Shown: one piece after another, positions 10,487 through 22,984 of the stretch
Position numbering within the stretch: the first letter of the stretch is position 1
How the letters are laid out: every line of letters starts with the position of its first letter
Source of the DNA: Diadema setosum
Lineage: Eukaryota; Echinodermata; Echinoidea; Diadematoida; Diadematidae
Assembly: GCA_033980235.1 (NCBI GenBank)
Contig: CM067067.1
Span: 19,349,239-19,413,238 of the forward strand
Direction: 5' to 3'
Length of the DNA stretch: 64,000 nt
Program-made: the position numbers and the translations under genes
The notes under the pieces: model-generated
Seen by the model: only the letters and a program-made list of their open reading frames with translations
Database searches by the model: none
What the model was told of the DNA's origin: nothing

Positions 10487-13294
10487 TATGATATCTGATA
10501 ACAACCTGTCAATAAATTCAGTAAACTGTTCTACAGAATACACAATAATACACTTGGTCCAATGTACTGTAAAAGCTGTTATATTTGTGCACGGACATTT
10601 TTGTGAATACAGTCACAGGCATTTTCACAACATGTTGTTTTTACAATTTAACATCGAGGCTATCGTAAGTGCACAAAGATACTAGTAACATACCCCAGCA
10701 TGTGGCGATATTTTCATGTGTTGTCAAATTCAAAGCCCAACAGTGAATTTGTGAAAATTTGCCAAAATTAAACCCTTAGGAAAATTACAGCTTTTACAGT
10801 ACTACAAACCTTTATGAACATTGTTTTGGCTCAGATTATCTCATAAGATCCACAACAGCTATAGGGCATGCAAAAGAAAATAAAAATTACTGGCATCATC
10901 CCCCAACCCCCCCTCCCATAAAAAAAGCCAAACACACACTCAGTAACCCCCTCATTTATTTGTCACAACTGCACACTTTTCAACATAGAAAAATAAAACA
11001 GTTTCCATGCATTAGTTTTCACTATGTTTCATTAAGTGTCGGGCAAGCTTTCTGGGCTGTTGGGAGCAACCTCTGTTGTAAAGTATGCGCAAAGATTGAA
11101 ATACACGTACAGTAAACTTGTCTCAACAAAAGCAGATATGCTTTTCAAGTTCTGTACAAAGTCAATGCCCTCTGCATCCAATTGCCAAATTGGAAAGTAT
11201 GTCAGCTGTTTATTTGTTTGTTTTTGATTGGTTTTTTTTTTTTTTGCATGTGTGTGTGTATATATGCGTGTGTGTCTGCTATCTCTCGCTGCTTCCATTC
11301 TGCCTCTCTCAAGAAATACATGCACACACACACAAACACACACACTCACATACAAACGCACTCTTTTCTTCTCCATATATGTATGATGTGCGCAGTCGAT
11401 TCTGGTAGCTCGGACTGCAAATTGTACACATAAGCCAGGAGAAAAACAACTGAATAAATACAGCGTGGCATCGCAGGTAAACAAGGAAAAAACTCTGGGC
11501 AGTGCTCTTTTGAAGCAGATGGAAAAATATTAACCCAATTCCTCTCTCCTTCCTCCCCCCCCCCCCATATCCCCTTCCCCTCTCCCCACCCAGCTCTCCT
11601 CACATCACCCCTCCCTCGTATTCTCTTACAGATGTAGTAAATGCTGCTAAACACTAAAAGGGAGCACAGGACATTTACCTATACATGCAAAGCAAGAACG
11701 AAATTCTCCTTAATATGCAACCACGAGAGAGTATGCCTCTGAAGCATATTTTGTTTCTGACCTTGCATAAACGGAGCTTTTAACTCCTTTCGGAAGAGGA
11801 GGCATGTTTTCAATTTCGTTCTTCCAAGCTGGAGGAGTAGCAGTGATGGTTGTCAGAATCAGTTGTCGGCGGCGACCATCACAGCAGAGCAGAAGGCTTT
11901 CATATCTTTATGGAGTTATTATTTTTTCCTGGGGGGGGGGGGAGAGGGGGGAATGATGGGGTGGGGGACAATGAATAAGAACAATATCTGCCTGCTTCTC
12001 CTATTCTCTGGAGCTATTTTTAGCCTTTGTAGAGTAGGAAGGAAGAGGGCAATGGTCAAGAAACCACGCAATCATTGGAACACGCAGTGAGTACGTACAT
12101 CATACGGAATTTAAAGAAGAGAAGAAAATATCTGCATCTCCTACACCATACTATACACAGCATGCACACCTACATGTTCCAATACGCAGCATTCTACATA
12201 TCTGGCTTCTTAATGCAGGATAGGAAAGTATATTTTATAACAACAACAACAGCAACAACAATGACAACACTTTGATAATTTAAAAATTGCTTTCAGAGCA
12301 ACAATATGTGAAATAACATCATCTATCCATCTCCCTACAAAAACCAACAAAGAAATGTTGATGTTGTACACACAGTTCAGTTACTGCCAGTTATAAGCAA
12401 GGAGCTGGGTGATTAGGAGACCATGACTGACATCTATATTCTCGGAATTACTACAAACTGATTGGGCAAAAGTCACAGCAAAATCATAACCCCCGGATTC
12501 TAAAACATAGGCCTTTATGTAGGCATTCCCTCTCAACACAGATGATATATATGCAAGGATATATATCTTGAATATCTTTCTTTTCCTGAAACCAGGTGTT
12601 AATCTGGAAGGCAGGCTTTTTATCCACAAAGATTCAGTCCTTGGGACATGCAGAAATGTTAAGAGCTCAATGTGGTTGATAAAAACTGCTTCCTCGTTCG
12701 CAGAGGTAAGATAATGATTAAAAAAAAAAATCATTAAATGATGTGCAATGCACACAGTATGTGTACCTTTGGAATTGCAAAGCATTCTAAATTAGATAAC
12801 AGACGTGAAGATATTTGCATTGCCTCCAGGAGAGAAATATCATGATTTCAGTGCTATCAATGTAAACTGAACCCTTCACCATCACAGTATCTTACACTTA
12901 TCAAATTACTGCCAATCTGCAACATGGAATGCAACTCGAAACAATGAATATTTATGTAAGCAATTATGTGCTTCAAATTTTTGCTCACATGCAGATGGTG
13001 GGCAAAAAAAAAAATATCATCAATTTCTAGAAAAGGAAAACACATGGTTTTTTTCTTGGTCGTTAGACATTTCTAAAGTTAAGATGTAATGCACTGGTAT
13101 TATATCATATATTTGTGATCACTTTATGCAAGGTGAAACACTCAAAGTGCATTTATCTAAAAAAAATTTGCATGCAGAATCATGATCCTAAATATGCTTG
13201 AGGTATTTTCAAGCAACAGATAAACACTACCAAACATGTTAAGAATGCCAATTTAAAACACCATTCAAGGGCAATTTGAAACACGTTTGAAACC
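10487..13294. other. AT-rich sequence with TG/CA tracts, no gene seen
   Basis: It holds an inverted TG/CA pair (about 11248-11275 and 11322-11352), C-runs near 11557 and 11932 (the latter as G), and an AAC triplet tract near 12240. The 150- and 134-residue minus-strand open frames here have no recognisable domain and include the repeats, so they are not called. Confidence 0.45.
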
Positions 13295-13683
13295 TTAAAG
13301 GGATTGTATAGTTTTGGTTGAGACCTAATTTCAGGTTTCTGACATTTTTGGTGAGATAATGAGAAACCTCTTATAAGATATGAAAGAGCATGTAATTCTA
13401 TGAGGAATTCAACGTTTATTTGATGAAAATTGGTTTTGAAATGGCTGAGATATCCAAAAAAGAGCGGTTCTAATAAAGTGTGGGACCCACACTTTATTAT
13501 GATTGCTTTGTTTTACTTTGTTTCTGGATGTTTAAGTCATTCCAAACCTGATTTTCATCAAATAAACTTTGAATTCCTCTTAAAATGGCATGTTCTGTAC
13601 TATATCATAAGTGTTTTCTTGGTATCTCACAAAAACTTAATAGCCCAATTCTCATCTCCACCAATATTGTACCATCCCTTTAA
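13295..13683 (+). mobile_element. TTAA-flanked MITE family A, copy 2
   Basis: TTAAAGGGATTGTATAGT at the left and ACCATCCCTTTAA at the right. It is co-linear with copy 1 but keeps an extra short segment (AGAGCGGTTCTAATAAAG) that copy 1 lacks. Confidence 0.9.
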
Positions 13684-13714
13684 TTGCCTTTCTTCAAGTA
13701 CATAAACGCAATGC

Positions 13715-13960
13715 CGTTTTGAAACTAGTTTCTATCTCTGAGCTGCCAAGGTCAACTTCCAGCTATTTCCCATTGCGTAGAAAGCGTGTGCCATTTGTGT
13801 TTTCTACCCACTGTTTGTGCGCGAATGATGACGGCATGTTTGGTGGTTCGCAGTTGACCTTTACTTCCTGGTCAAACGGTGCAAAGCAGACGTGCAGTGA
13901 CAACACTGAAGTCACAATTATGAGATGGCAAGAAAACGTAACTCTAACACCTTGATAATC
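13715..13960. other. GC-raised unique block
   Basis: Unique, less AT-rich sequence with a 78-residue plus-strand open frame rich in Ser and Thr and no recognised domain. No confident splice sites. Possible conserved noncoding element. Confidence 0.3.
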
Positions 13961-15340
13961 ACGTCTCAAACCTTGCTCGTAAATGGCATTCAAATTTTGA
14001 AACATGATAATGCAGCCAAAGATACATCTGCATGATCGAAGGAGATCACAATGCTCCTCTCTAAATTTTGGGAAATGTATTACGTGGAGTGCAAATCACT
14101 TTACAGGCTACCAAAATATATCTGCTCTGTCTGTGAAATACTTCTCCAGATAAGGAATTCTTCCCTACAACGAAAATCTACATTCATACATCTCTTCATG
14201 TTCCCTCAAGGAAAAAACAAAACAAAAATCTGGGGCAAATTCCATCTCACTGATTTCACAGGATTTAGGGCACTCGCCCATTGGGAGTAAAATAGCCCTG
14301 TTCACTGGTCGGAATGTCCTAAAAACTGTTTGGGGTACCCACTAGTGTGGCAGATGTACAGCTGATCGTCACGGCGACTCCTCCATTGGGAGTAGCCCTG
14401 CCCTGCTAAAAAATCCTGAACTCTGCGACTCTGACTCTGCCCTCCTGCCGGATCGATGCTAAGTACCCTTTCTCCACTTCCAACCTAAAATTGGCCAGAC
14501 CTTCCCCTCAACATGCCTCACTCACCTTCAGTACTTGCAATCTGAAGTGTATTCTGATCTAAAATTTCCATTTTTACATCCTATTCCTTCATCACTCCTT
14601 CTCCCTCATTTAACTTCGATCATCAACGGGATAAGAAATCATGTGTACATGATGAAACATAATAGCTATATCACCCCATTTTCGAAATGACTTTAATGAA
14701 TTTACATTGTACAATACGGTAATGTCAGATGGGGAGAGTGATAGAGGTTTTATCAAATTGGACCTGAAATATGAAAGTTTTTTTTTTTTAACGATTCCCA
14801 TGATTCGTACCATCAGTGATACTTGCCACATTCACATGTATATTTAAATTTGTTGAGTGTAAAGATGCCACCACCTCGACAAGTGTCCTATTGGACTGTT
14901 CACACAAAAATAATCTTGTCTGGGGGTAATTCTATAGAAACTACAACTTCAGTTCCCCTAAAAGTTATCTTGGCCAAATTATTTTGGAAGTAAAACAATT
15001 TCAGTGGAAGGATATATTGTCTTGTCCTTTTTCATTCATGTCCAGAAATATCAAGTGGATCATTTGGTGAAGATTTGTGTACAGCTCAATGCAAGTACAT
15101 CTGTGGGGGATATGTGAGGTTATGAAAAGTGCAGGAGGAGGGGAGGAGGGGCACACGGTTTAATTTGAAATGACGACAGCCAGCTTAAAAAAAAGTAAAC
15201 CTGAGGTATAAAATGCTGTATGAGGGGAAGACGAAAAGTTTGCCTGAGCCAGTGATACAAGTAGCCTCCCCCCCCCCCCCCAATTGGGCAAACACCCTCG
15301 CTGCCAACTTTTAGAGGAATCCGATTGACAATATTAGAAA
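13961..15340. other. AT-rich sequence, no gene seen
   Basis: Nothing recognised apart from a C-run near 15268-15281. Confidence 0.45.
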
Positions 15341-15344
15341 GGTG

Positions 15345-15620
15345 TCTGGGGGGCCCTGACGAAGTGAGCAGTAACTACCCAGACATTCCGTCTCCGATCA
15401 CACCATGGCAGCGCAGGGTCAACAATCCCACAAGAATTATGTATGAAACGCGACGTCCACTCCCACATCAAGTGCGAAAATTTTCGCAACTTCGAAGACT
15501 ACTCATCACCTCTCTCCTCTTTCTCTCTGCCGAAAAACCGGCGGGCCCTACCCCCTTCGCGAGCGGCTCTTCACCGTCGTGAGTCATATCAATGCACGGC
15601 GCCACGACTTCCCTGTCAAC
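15345..15620. other. GC- and CpG-raised unique block
   Basis: The plus strand is open for about 85 residues and other frames are also open. CpG density is clearly above that of the flanks. I recognise no domain, and no convincing acceptor and donor pair frames it. It could be a conserved regulatory element or an unassigned exon. Confidence 0.3.
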
Positions 15621-16408
15621 AGATATTTCTTTCAAAAGGTGTGACCGCACGGCAAATCGATCTGGAAAACAGACTTCTGTTTGGAGAGCAGAAATGCTTG
15701 TTTTACCATCAAACAATGAAAAAAGAAAGAAAAAGAGAGAGAAAAAAAAATCTTTCTACTGACTGTGGATAGCCAGCCATGCAGTGAACGCTCTGTGCAT
15801 GACCACGAGCAAATATGTTTTGAAACAGCCAGCAAATTGAAGCAGTCAGACATGAAATGAGGTACCTCTTCAACATGCCTGCAAATAGCCTATCATTGGC
15901 ACTGCAGTGAAGAACAGACTGTAGCATACAGGAATTAGCCCCTGAATTGATGCATTAATATATGTGTACATTTTTTCACCCTTTAGGATATACTTTCTGA
16001 CTCTGGCAAATCCCTCATCCACTATATTGTGCCAACTGAAAATCACTGAACCTTTAATTTTGCAATACTAAGAGCGATAATGAATTTGAGCTATAACAAA
16101 AATCACCCACAAAACAATGTTTTGTTTTTTGCACTTTATTTGCCACATGTTTGCCACATACATGTACTTTTGCTGCATGGTTGGATGGTAACTTCAAGAA
16201 TAACACTCATAATCAACAATGTCGATTTCACACTCCTGTAAGATCTCATTACACATCAGATCAACAAAAAGCCAAAAACTCTCAAGTCAAAGCAAAATCT
16301 GACTTGCGAATTTTACACATCTTGTGACAACTTAATGAACTTCACTAGATATGATACTGGTTAATCTGTCAATAACCTTGTGAACCTGAAAAGTATGCAA
16401 TAGGCGTG

Positions 16409-16842
16409 TCTTCATCAGACCGAAGTTCAAACTAGTGGGCTATTTTGTGGTTTGGGAAAATAGACCAATATTACGAATGTGCATCTTCATTAGCTCAAAA
16501 ACAGTCTTGAGAAATTAGCCAAAAATTGATGCAAGCATACTTGGCATCACTACTCAGCTCATCAGCCACAAAATTTCACGGAGAATTCTGTGATCTCACC
16601 ATACCGTTCGATAATGAGATCAAGAAAATTTTGGGTTAATGAAGACGCAACCGAAATAGGGTGCTAATTCACAAATTAGTGCGCTATTTCACAAACTAGA
16701 CCAAGATTTGGGGGAAAATTTTCCAAACCAAATAACATGTTATTTGCGTATTCACTGCACAAATAGCATGTTGACATGACACCAAGCTAATTTTCTAACC
16801 ACAAAATAGCATGCTATTTTTTAAACCTCAGTCTGATGAAGA
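16409..16842. mobile_element. MITE-like element with TCTTCATCAGAC inverted ends
   Basis: The left end TCTTCATCAGACCGAAGTT is matched inverted at the right end (AACCTCAGTCTGATGAAGA). A further inner inverted pair contains GCTATTTTGTGGTT. About 430 bp, no coding potential, no clean target-site duplication. Confidence 0.6.
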
Positions 16843-16869
16843 TAGGTCTTACAAATTTATACAGCGTCT

Positions 16870-16956
16870 TTAACCTGTTGAGGATGGCCTGCTTTTGCTA
16901 CAACACATATTTCCCAGAGACACTTGCCCGAGCATACTCGCGCCTCAACGGGTTAA
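16870..16956 (-). mobile_element. 90-bp palindromic TTAA micro-MITE, copy 2
   Basis: Reverse orientation of the 5344-5437 repeat. It has TTAACCTGTTGAGGATG and CCTCAACGGGTTAA ends and the shared TGCTACAACACA and GAGCATACTCG interior. Confidence 0.75.
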
Positions 16957-17197
16957 AGCGGTAGATACTTAAAGTTGGATTACAACCACGGCTTCAAACA
17001 TTTTTGAATTTTTGAAGAGGTTCTTTGATAATTTTGTCTCATTTTTGTGTTCATTTGAACATTTTTATTTCTTTTTCGTTATTGTTTTCTTGGAATGTGG
17101 GGGTAGAGGCGGAGGTTGAGCTGGGGTATGGGTCGGGGAAGGGGGGAAGGAAAAGGAGAAGGGTGGGAAGGAGGTTGTTGGGGGATTGGTAACATAC

Positions 17198-17400
17198 CAT
17201 TTGCAGCTGCACAGACTGGGCAGGCCTCCGTCGCAAACATGCAGGTATAGCATCGCGCATGTCCGCAGGCATCTGTCAGCTTGCGCTTGCGACTCTTGTC
17301 GTAGGCCTGGTGGCAGCTGGGGCATTGCGTTGCATCCATTTCCATGGCGATGACGGTGGGTGGTGACTCAAATCACCTGCCTATGTGCCACATCATACTC
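17198..17400 (-). CDS. RING zinc-finger protein, first coding exon
   Basis: On the minus strand an acceptor (pyrimidine tract ending CTCCTCCAG) precedes a 55-nt 5' UTR, then an ATG at 17345 in a GCCATGG context. An in-frame TGA lies 30 nt upstream of the ATG inside the same exon, which fixes the start. The coding part is 49 codons plus one base, ending at an AATG|GTATGTT donor (17198/17197). It encodes CPSC, 15 residues, CGHARCYTC, 6 residues, CPVC, which has C-x2-C, C-x-H-x2-C-x2-C and C-x2-C spacing with all eight zinc ligands present, and a basic KSRKRK loop. RING fingers of this type usually act as ubiquitin E3 ligase or protein-interaction modules. The family is not identified beyond RING. 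Later exons would lie at lower coordinates, and 4110-4159 fits in phase. Confidence 0.75.
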
Positions 17401-18317
17401 CTGGAGGAGACATGGAAGAAATGGAAAAGGAATGAAAAATGGGTAAAGACACATTCAATTGTTTACACAGTGTAGATAATCTGTGAGAAGACAGCAACTA
17501 CAAACGTTGTACATGTTTTTTCTGTACTTGATTTACGGACGAACTGTAATTTTTGAATGTCATGTACAGTGCTTAAATAAAAGGCTCCAACATGATTTTC
17601 ATATCATTACTATGTATTGTAAATGTCAACATATTTACACGTGATAAATTTTTTTGAGCTGACCAGCTCAAAAACATATTCGCAGGTTGTTGAATTCGCG
17701 ATGTGCAATTGTCAACCCATTCACAATGTGCAGAAAAAATTGTGAAGATATTTTTGTGGGTTTCAGAGTTTGTATTAGCCAGCAGAAGCGCAAAAGTGTA
17801 CCGCAAAAATTTCTGCATTTACTGTACTCTTTAAGCTCTCACTTTTATTATTACATACCAAATGTATCTTTAAGATCACAGTTCTTTTACTTTTACCCAT
17901 CATTTCACTTTCTGCACAAGGCGAAATGTAGACAGCACCAACCAAATAAATCATACACTGTGCCAACATTTACACACTGATGACAAATGGTTTCTTCTAC
18001 AAGATCTTTGCGATAGAGAGAAAGAAAAGGAAGGCTTGCCACACTATCAGACCATGTCAACTGAGTGGAATAGGCTTGATCTGAGGATTTTTCTCACGGC
18101 ATGATCATAAATCAAAGAGGAAAAAAAAAGACTATAAACATAAATTGAATTTGAATTGATGGCAGCACTCAAAGTACTAACGGGGAGGACAAGAAACTTA
18201 GTAAAGACACAATCATAGTGTTCTAGTAAAGCTGGGATCGTACTATCACTGTGATAGCAACAAAGGAATGGAACAAGCTCCCCACTTACATCAAATCAGC
18301 AAGTTCACAACATACTT
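17401..18317. other. AT-rich sequence upstream of the RING exon
   Basis: Probably the intron before the RING exon. No exon or repeat family was recognised. Confidence 0.4.
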
Positions 18318-18410
18318 TTAACCCGCTGAAGACGGGTCTCAAGAATACACGGGCAGGTGTCTATGGGAGATGTGTGTTATAGCAAAATATGTCCACACTC
18401 AATGGGTTAA
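18318..18410 (+). mobile_element. 90-bp palindromic TTAA micro-MITE, copy 3
   Basis: It has TTAACCCGCTGAAGACG and CACTCAATGGGTTAA ends and the shared GGGCAGGTGTCTATGGGA interior. It is slightly more diverged than copy 1. Confidence 0.75.
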
Positions 18411-21378
18411 GAAAATTGTTAAAAACTTATCTTTTTTCCTCAGTTGTAATGATTTGATATATTCTATTTGTTTTTGTACATATACATTTTCTTTTTTTTT
18501 TTACTGCTGTGATATAGTTGAACTATGTATAGCATGATAAAGTTGAACTATGTATAGCATATATATCTAAGTGCCTGGTAATAATGATGGTGATGATCAT
18601 CATCATCATCTCATGTATAGACATACATACGTTGTGTGATGAAAATGTTACAAAAAATACAAATTCTTTTCCTACTGAAGGCACGGCAGAATGGCATGAA
18701 TGATACTCTCATTGATTCTGGGAAGGTTTGCTTGCGCGAGGCTTCTGCATTTCAGATATCATGCCGGCGTCATTACCGGGTGAACAGGAATGCGTGAATG
18801 ATGAGATGGAATGCGCACTTGACATTCTTACTCATCCTGTCACAGTACCCAGCCTGCATGCTTTCTACATGTTTCTCCTCATCAATACCAAACTCCTCCT
18901 CCACCCCCCCCCCCCCCCCACTCCTGCAAAAAAAAAAAAAGAATAAGAAAGAAAAGAAAAATTGTATTCATGGATACACTACTGTAAATAATCGCCGCAC
19001 AGGCCGAATTCGCAATAGGCGTAAATCTGATTTGCGATTATTAAATTGCAACAGCATCTCCACGCGCAGATTTGCCGTAACACTTCTTCCCCAGCCTCCT
19101 GTTTCCCCACCCCCTTCGTTCGTACTGATAATCTGCCACGTCAGGTAGAAAAACACTGATTTATCTTCTTTTTTTCTGTGTGTATGTCCCTTGCGCAGCA
19201 GCACAACCGGTGACAATCTTGAATGAGATTATATTAGGTTTGTAACATGGCACTCTCTTCTGGCACTCTAATACACTCAGTCAAATTGACAAAGACTCGA
19301 GCCTGTCTCTTTCCGATACCAAATCGCCAACACTGTGCGTGACTGTGCGTGCTGTTACGTTCGGTGCAAACGCAATTACTCCCCAAGTTGCATTCCCAGT
19401 TCCAGTGCATGCAATTTTGAGATGGACAGGAACCTAACCCCTATACAGCACTCACAATTTTTTTTTTCAATCTCCTCTTCTCTTTTCTTTGCCTTTTGCA
19501 ATCTTTTCTTCACCTGCAAAGTTTGTTAGAGCACATATGAGTGCATACCTTGCTACACTGATCACTCTGCATCATGCATCTGTCACCTAATGATTTTATG
19601 ATCACAAATTTCCAGAAAATTTCAGTCACTGTTTATTTTTTCTTTTTGTGTTCAATTCTTATTGTAAATAGAACCAAAACATTTCATGTCAATACCAGTA
19701 CTGTGTTCAAAGTCATGGCATGAATGTTTATTATGTATTCAAATAGACAAGTCATTCTGAATAAAAGAAAAAAAAATGTATAAAGGGCAAGTGAAACCTT
19801 TACTGAAATACAACAGGAGCTTTATCAAAGCATGCCATGACAAATAGATATCTATGCATCCTCTGAGGGTGAAACAACATAGCCCTCTTTGAATGGTGAT
19901 GGTTTAGAATGCATGTCATGTCAATATATTGCAGGGTGCAAACTTCAAAGTCTTCATAAAAATTCACTTCATGTCGAGGACATTTGTATTCTTTACTAAT
20001 AATACATTTCTACACATGATTTTGAAAGGAAAAAATCTATTTCTCAACTTGAATAAAAGAATATATGATAAATATATATTCCCTTTGTACATGAAGAAAT
20101 ACGAGACTCTTGAAAAGCTGCACCATGCAAGCAGCACAAGCATGGACTCGAATAAGATCTGCTAACAATGATACACTAGCAATTTTCTTAATTTCTGTGA
20201 TATTTCATACCAATCTCTTTTGACCCATCATTCCCTTTCACATCCACTCTCATATTCTGAACAAATTTATCTTTCGGGCTAATTTATACCTCATCGCATA
20301 CATGTAGTCGGTCTCGCTGGTGGCAAGTTTTCTCTTCCGCCTCTAGAGAACAAGCGAACGTACTTAAATATTGAAGAAAGGAAGGTACATGCAACATTTC
20401 TGTAACTATGCGTATGATGCACTAACAAAATCCAATTCACTCTATACACAGCTTGTTGAGCATTGTGTAAACTGCCGTGCGTAGTTGTGGAAGAAAAAAA
20501 AAATGGGGAAAAAAAACAGGAAAGAAAAAAAAATCCACCCAGGTAGATTCACAATCGCTGCATTTTAATCCCACAGTGCAAGTTCATCCGCGGCTTGATG
20601 GACGCCAATAAAAACGGTGACTCAGTGCATTAAACATTCACTGAGAATCGCAAACCCATCATCTGGTTCATACACACTCTCTCTCTCCCAAGCTCCCCTG
20701 TAATGCCAAGATTTCACATTAACGGAGGCTGAGTCAGCGCGGCTCACCACTACCAGCGTGCCTGGCCTGGTAATCAGAAGTGAAAAAAGACGACCAAGTC
20801 TACCCCATCCTGTTTGTACCACTTGCTCCTTCTCTATTGTATCTCTCTGTCTCATTACTGTCTACAAATCACCTCTCAGGGAGAAGTGGAACTATTCTTG
20901 ACTTACCAAAAGTCATTACCTCTATCTTACAGGCTTCTTTTATTTTTTAAGCACCTGAAATTCCAGCTTATCCTATTATTTGATGAAATATGATGTCAGA
21001 CGCAAATGCGGACATTGCATTTATATGCATCTTGCACTCTTCTGACACACACAACAGATATTACATACATTGTATATATTGTACACACTGTGCCACTGGT
21101 AGTAGATGGAGGTTATCCCCCTTGCGGTTCCGGCTTGCTTGTGCTGCACCAGAAGATTGACTCCATAAATAAACCAGAAATGGGGGATGCGTGTTCCAGC
21201 TCTCCGCAGCCCTTCACGTGGTAGTAGAGTCCTTGCTACTACAGCTGAAGTGGGGGTGATGTCCCGGGCCAGAGTCTAGATGCACTCTTGGAAATATATG
21301 ATATTTCTATCTCTGCCTTGACGTTATTGATTTGATAGATATGGAAGAGCTTGTAGGGGGTCATGTGCTCTGTGTGAG

Positions 21379-21380
<2 letters not shown>
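18411..21380. other. AT-rich sequence with minor repeats, no gene seen
   Basis: It holds a short direct repeat (GTTGAACTATGTATAGCAT, twice near 18506-18560), an ATC triplet tract near 18597, a C-run near 18904 and a GC-raised block at about 20580-20860. No domain-bearing open frame was found. Confidence 0.4.

Positions 21381-21382
<2 letters not shown>

Positions 21383-21429
<47 letters not shown>
21383..21429. repeat. (TG)n microsatellite
   Basis: Uninterrupted TG run. The poly-Thr/His open frame on the opposite strand is an artefact. Confidence 0.95.
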
Positions 21430-21430
<1 letters not shown>

Positions 21431-22456
21431 AGTGCTGGGGTGGGGATGGGGTAGAGGGTAGCAATGCAGAGTTACAGCATCACAATCAGGCATATGCATG
21501 AATAGATTTAGCCTTGCTGCAGTGGTGTACTACATGCCCACATACAAATTGCATCCCACCGCATATCAATACAGCAGCCTGAACAAGTGTATGCACATGT
21601 AACCCCACTGATATTTTTGCGTTCCCGCGGCACACTCTCGAGCACGGCAAATTGACAATGGCCACATAAATGGGATTGCCTACTTCACAGAGCTCATCCG
21701 CTCAATGGTATTTGCGCACTTGTCCATTAGATCATATCTGAAGACACCTAACACAGCTCACTTTGGCTGGAGCCACTAACAGATCTGTATGCAGGCTTCT
21801 TGTAATGAGTTCTTCTTCCCACACAAACCTTCCATTTACATCCCTATGTTCTATTTCACATTAAGAAATTATAGAATTCTGCTAATATCCAGTAGTTTCC
21901 ATATTAAACCAGCAGGGAACAAATGTAAAAGATGCTGAATTTCTCTATATTTTTCCTTCCCTGCTGGTCCCCATATAATGTAAACAAGAAAAATGTAATA
22001 AGATGCATTTTCCATTTAAAGAAGGTATAGAACAGCAAATGTTGACAAGACCAAAGAGCCATTTGTACAATTAGGACCAACATGTGGTAAAATACTACAA
22101 GTTTTTAACCTTCCAGGAATTTTGATTGGATTTTTCTGTGGACACACACATGAAAAACAAAATTATAAAAAGTAGACTATCTTTCAAGTTTTACTACTAG
22201 CACTTAAAGCTGCTTGTGTATTTCCCAGTGAGAATTCCGGAACATGTAATCCGTACTTGCATAATCATATCTGGAAGTGTGCATGAGCCACCTATAGTAG
22301 TATTAATACTTTATATGGACAACTCAATGTTCCTGCTTTATGCCTACTTCTAAGTTCTGAATTCCAACAGCATGACAGCGATGGGTACAAAGGTGAAGAA
22401 TTCTGCATGCTATATGCTCTGTTATGTGATCAATGTGCAATTTTATGCTCTCATGC
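21430..22456. other. AT-rich flank of the large TIR element
   Basis: No gene or repeat was recognised. The TA at 22457-22458 is the likely left target-site copy of the large element. Confidence 0.5.
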
Positions 22457-22458
22457 TA

Positions 22459-22660
22459 CGGTGCCGACCGCGGGAAACGTCACACTTTTCCGAGATCTGG
22501 ACGAGGCCACTGACGCGTATCCCCGCGGGTACCCGCGGGTATACGCGTTCAGTGGACGAGTCCATCCGCCCGCACGGATAATCCATCCTCGGGAATTTGC
22601 GTCTCGATTGACGCGGGTTGGACGAGGGTGGACGAGGGTGGACGAGGGTATTCAAGGGCA
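22459..22660 (+). repeat. Left terminal inverted repeat and GC-rich hairpin
   Basis: The TIR (22459-22483) is followed by a long palindrome at 22507-22555: CCACTGACGCGTAT, a CCGCGGGTACCCGCGG core, then ATACGCGTTCAGTGG. A three-fold GGACGAGGGTG tandem lies near 22619-22650. The open frames across this stretch reflect its GC content. Confidence 0.75.
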
Positions 22661-22984
22661 CATTCCCGTTAAGCTTTATTTTGACCGCTCAATCAAAATA
22701 CATTTCATGGAGTTCCGACTTTGCCCATTTTCATCAAATTCCGATTTCAGGGGCTTCTTTACGATTTAATCACACTCTGATGTCCACTGCCTTGATTGTT
22801 CGCTACTTTCTAAAGAAGTACACCTGCGGAAGTTGTGCACATGCGTTCATCACTCAAGTATCAATAATTATTAGAACATATCGACATCGGTTACGATCAT
22901 CTCGCTATTCACGACTTTTAACGACCTGCGCCACCAAAATTTCATTGCTGAAAATTCGGTGGCCCAATCGGGCTACAAAAAAAG

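Noticed and set aside
21006..21224. Plus-strand open frame with VVDGGYPPCGSG
   Set aside because: The minus strand is equally open, no splice pair fits and no domain was recognised.
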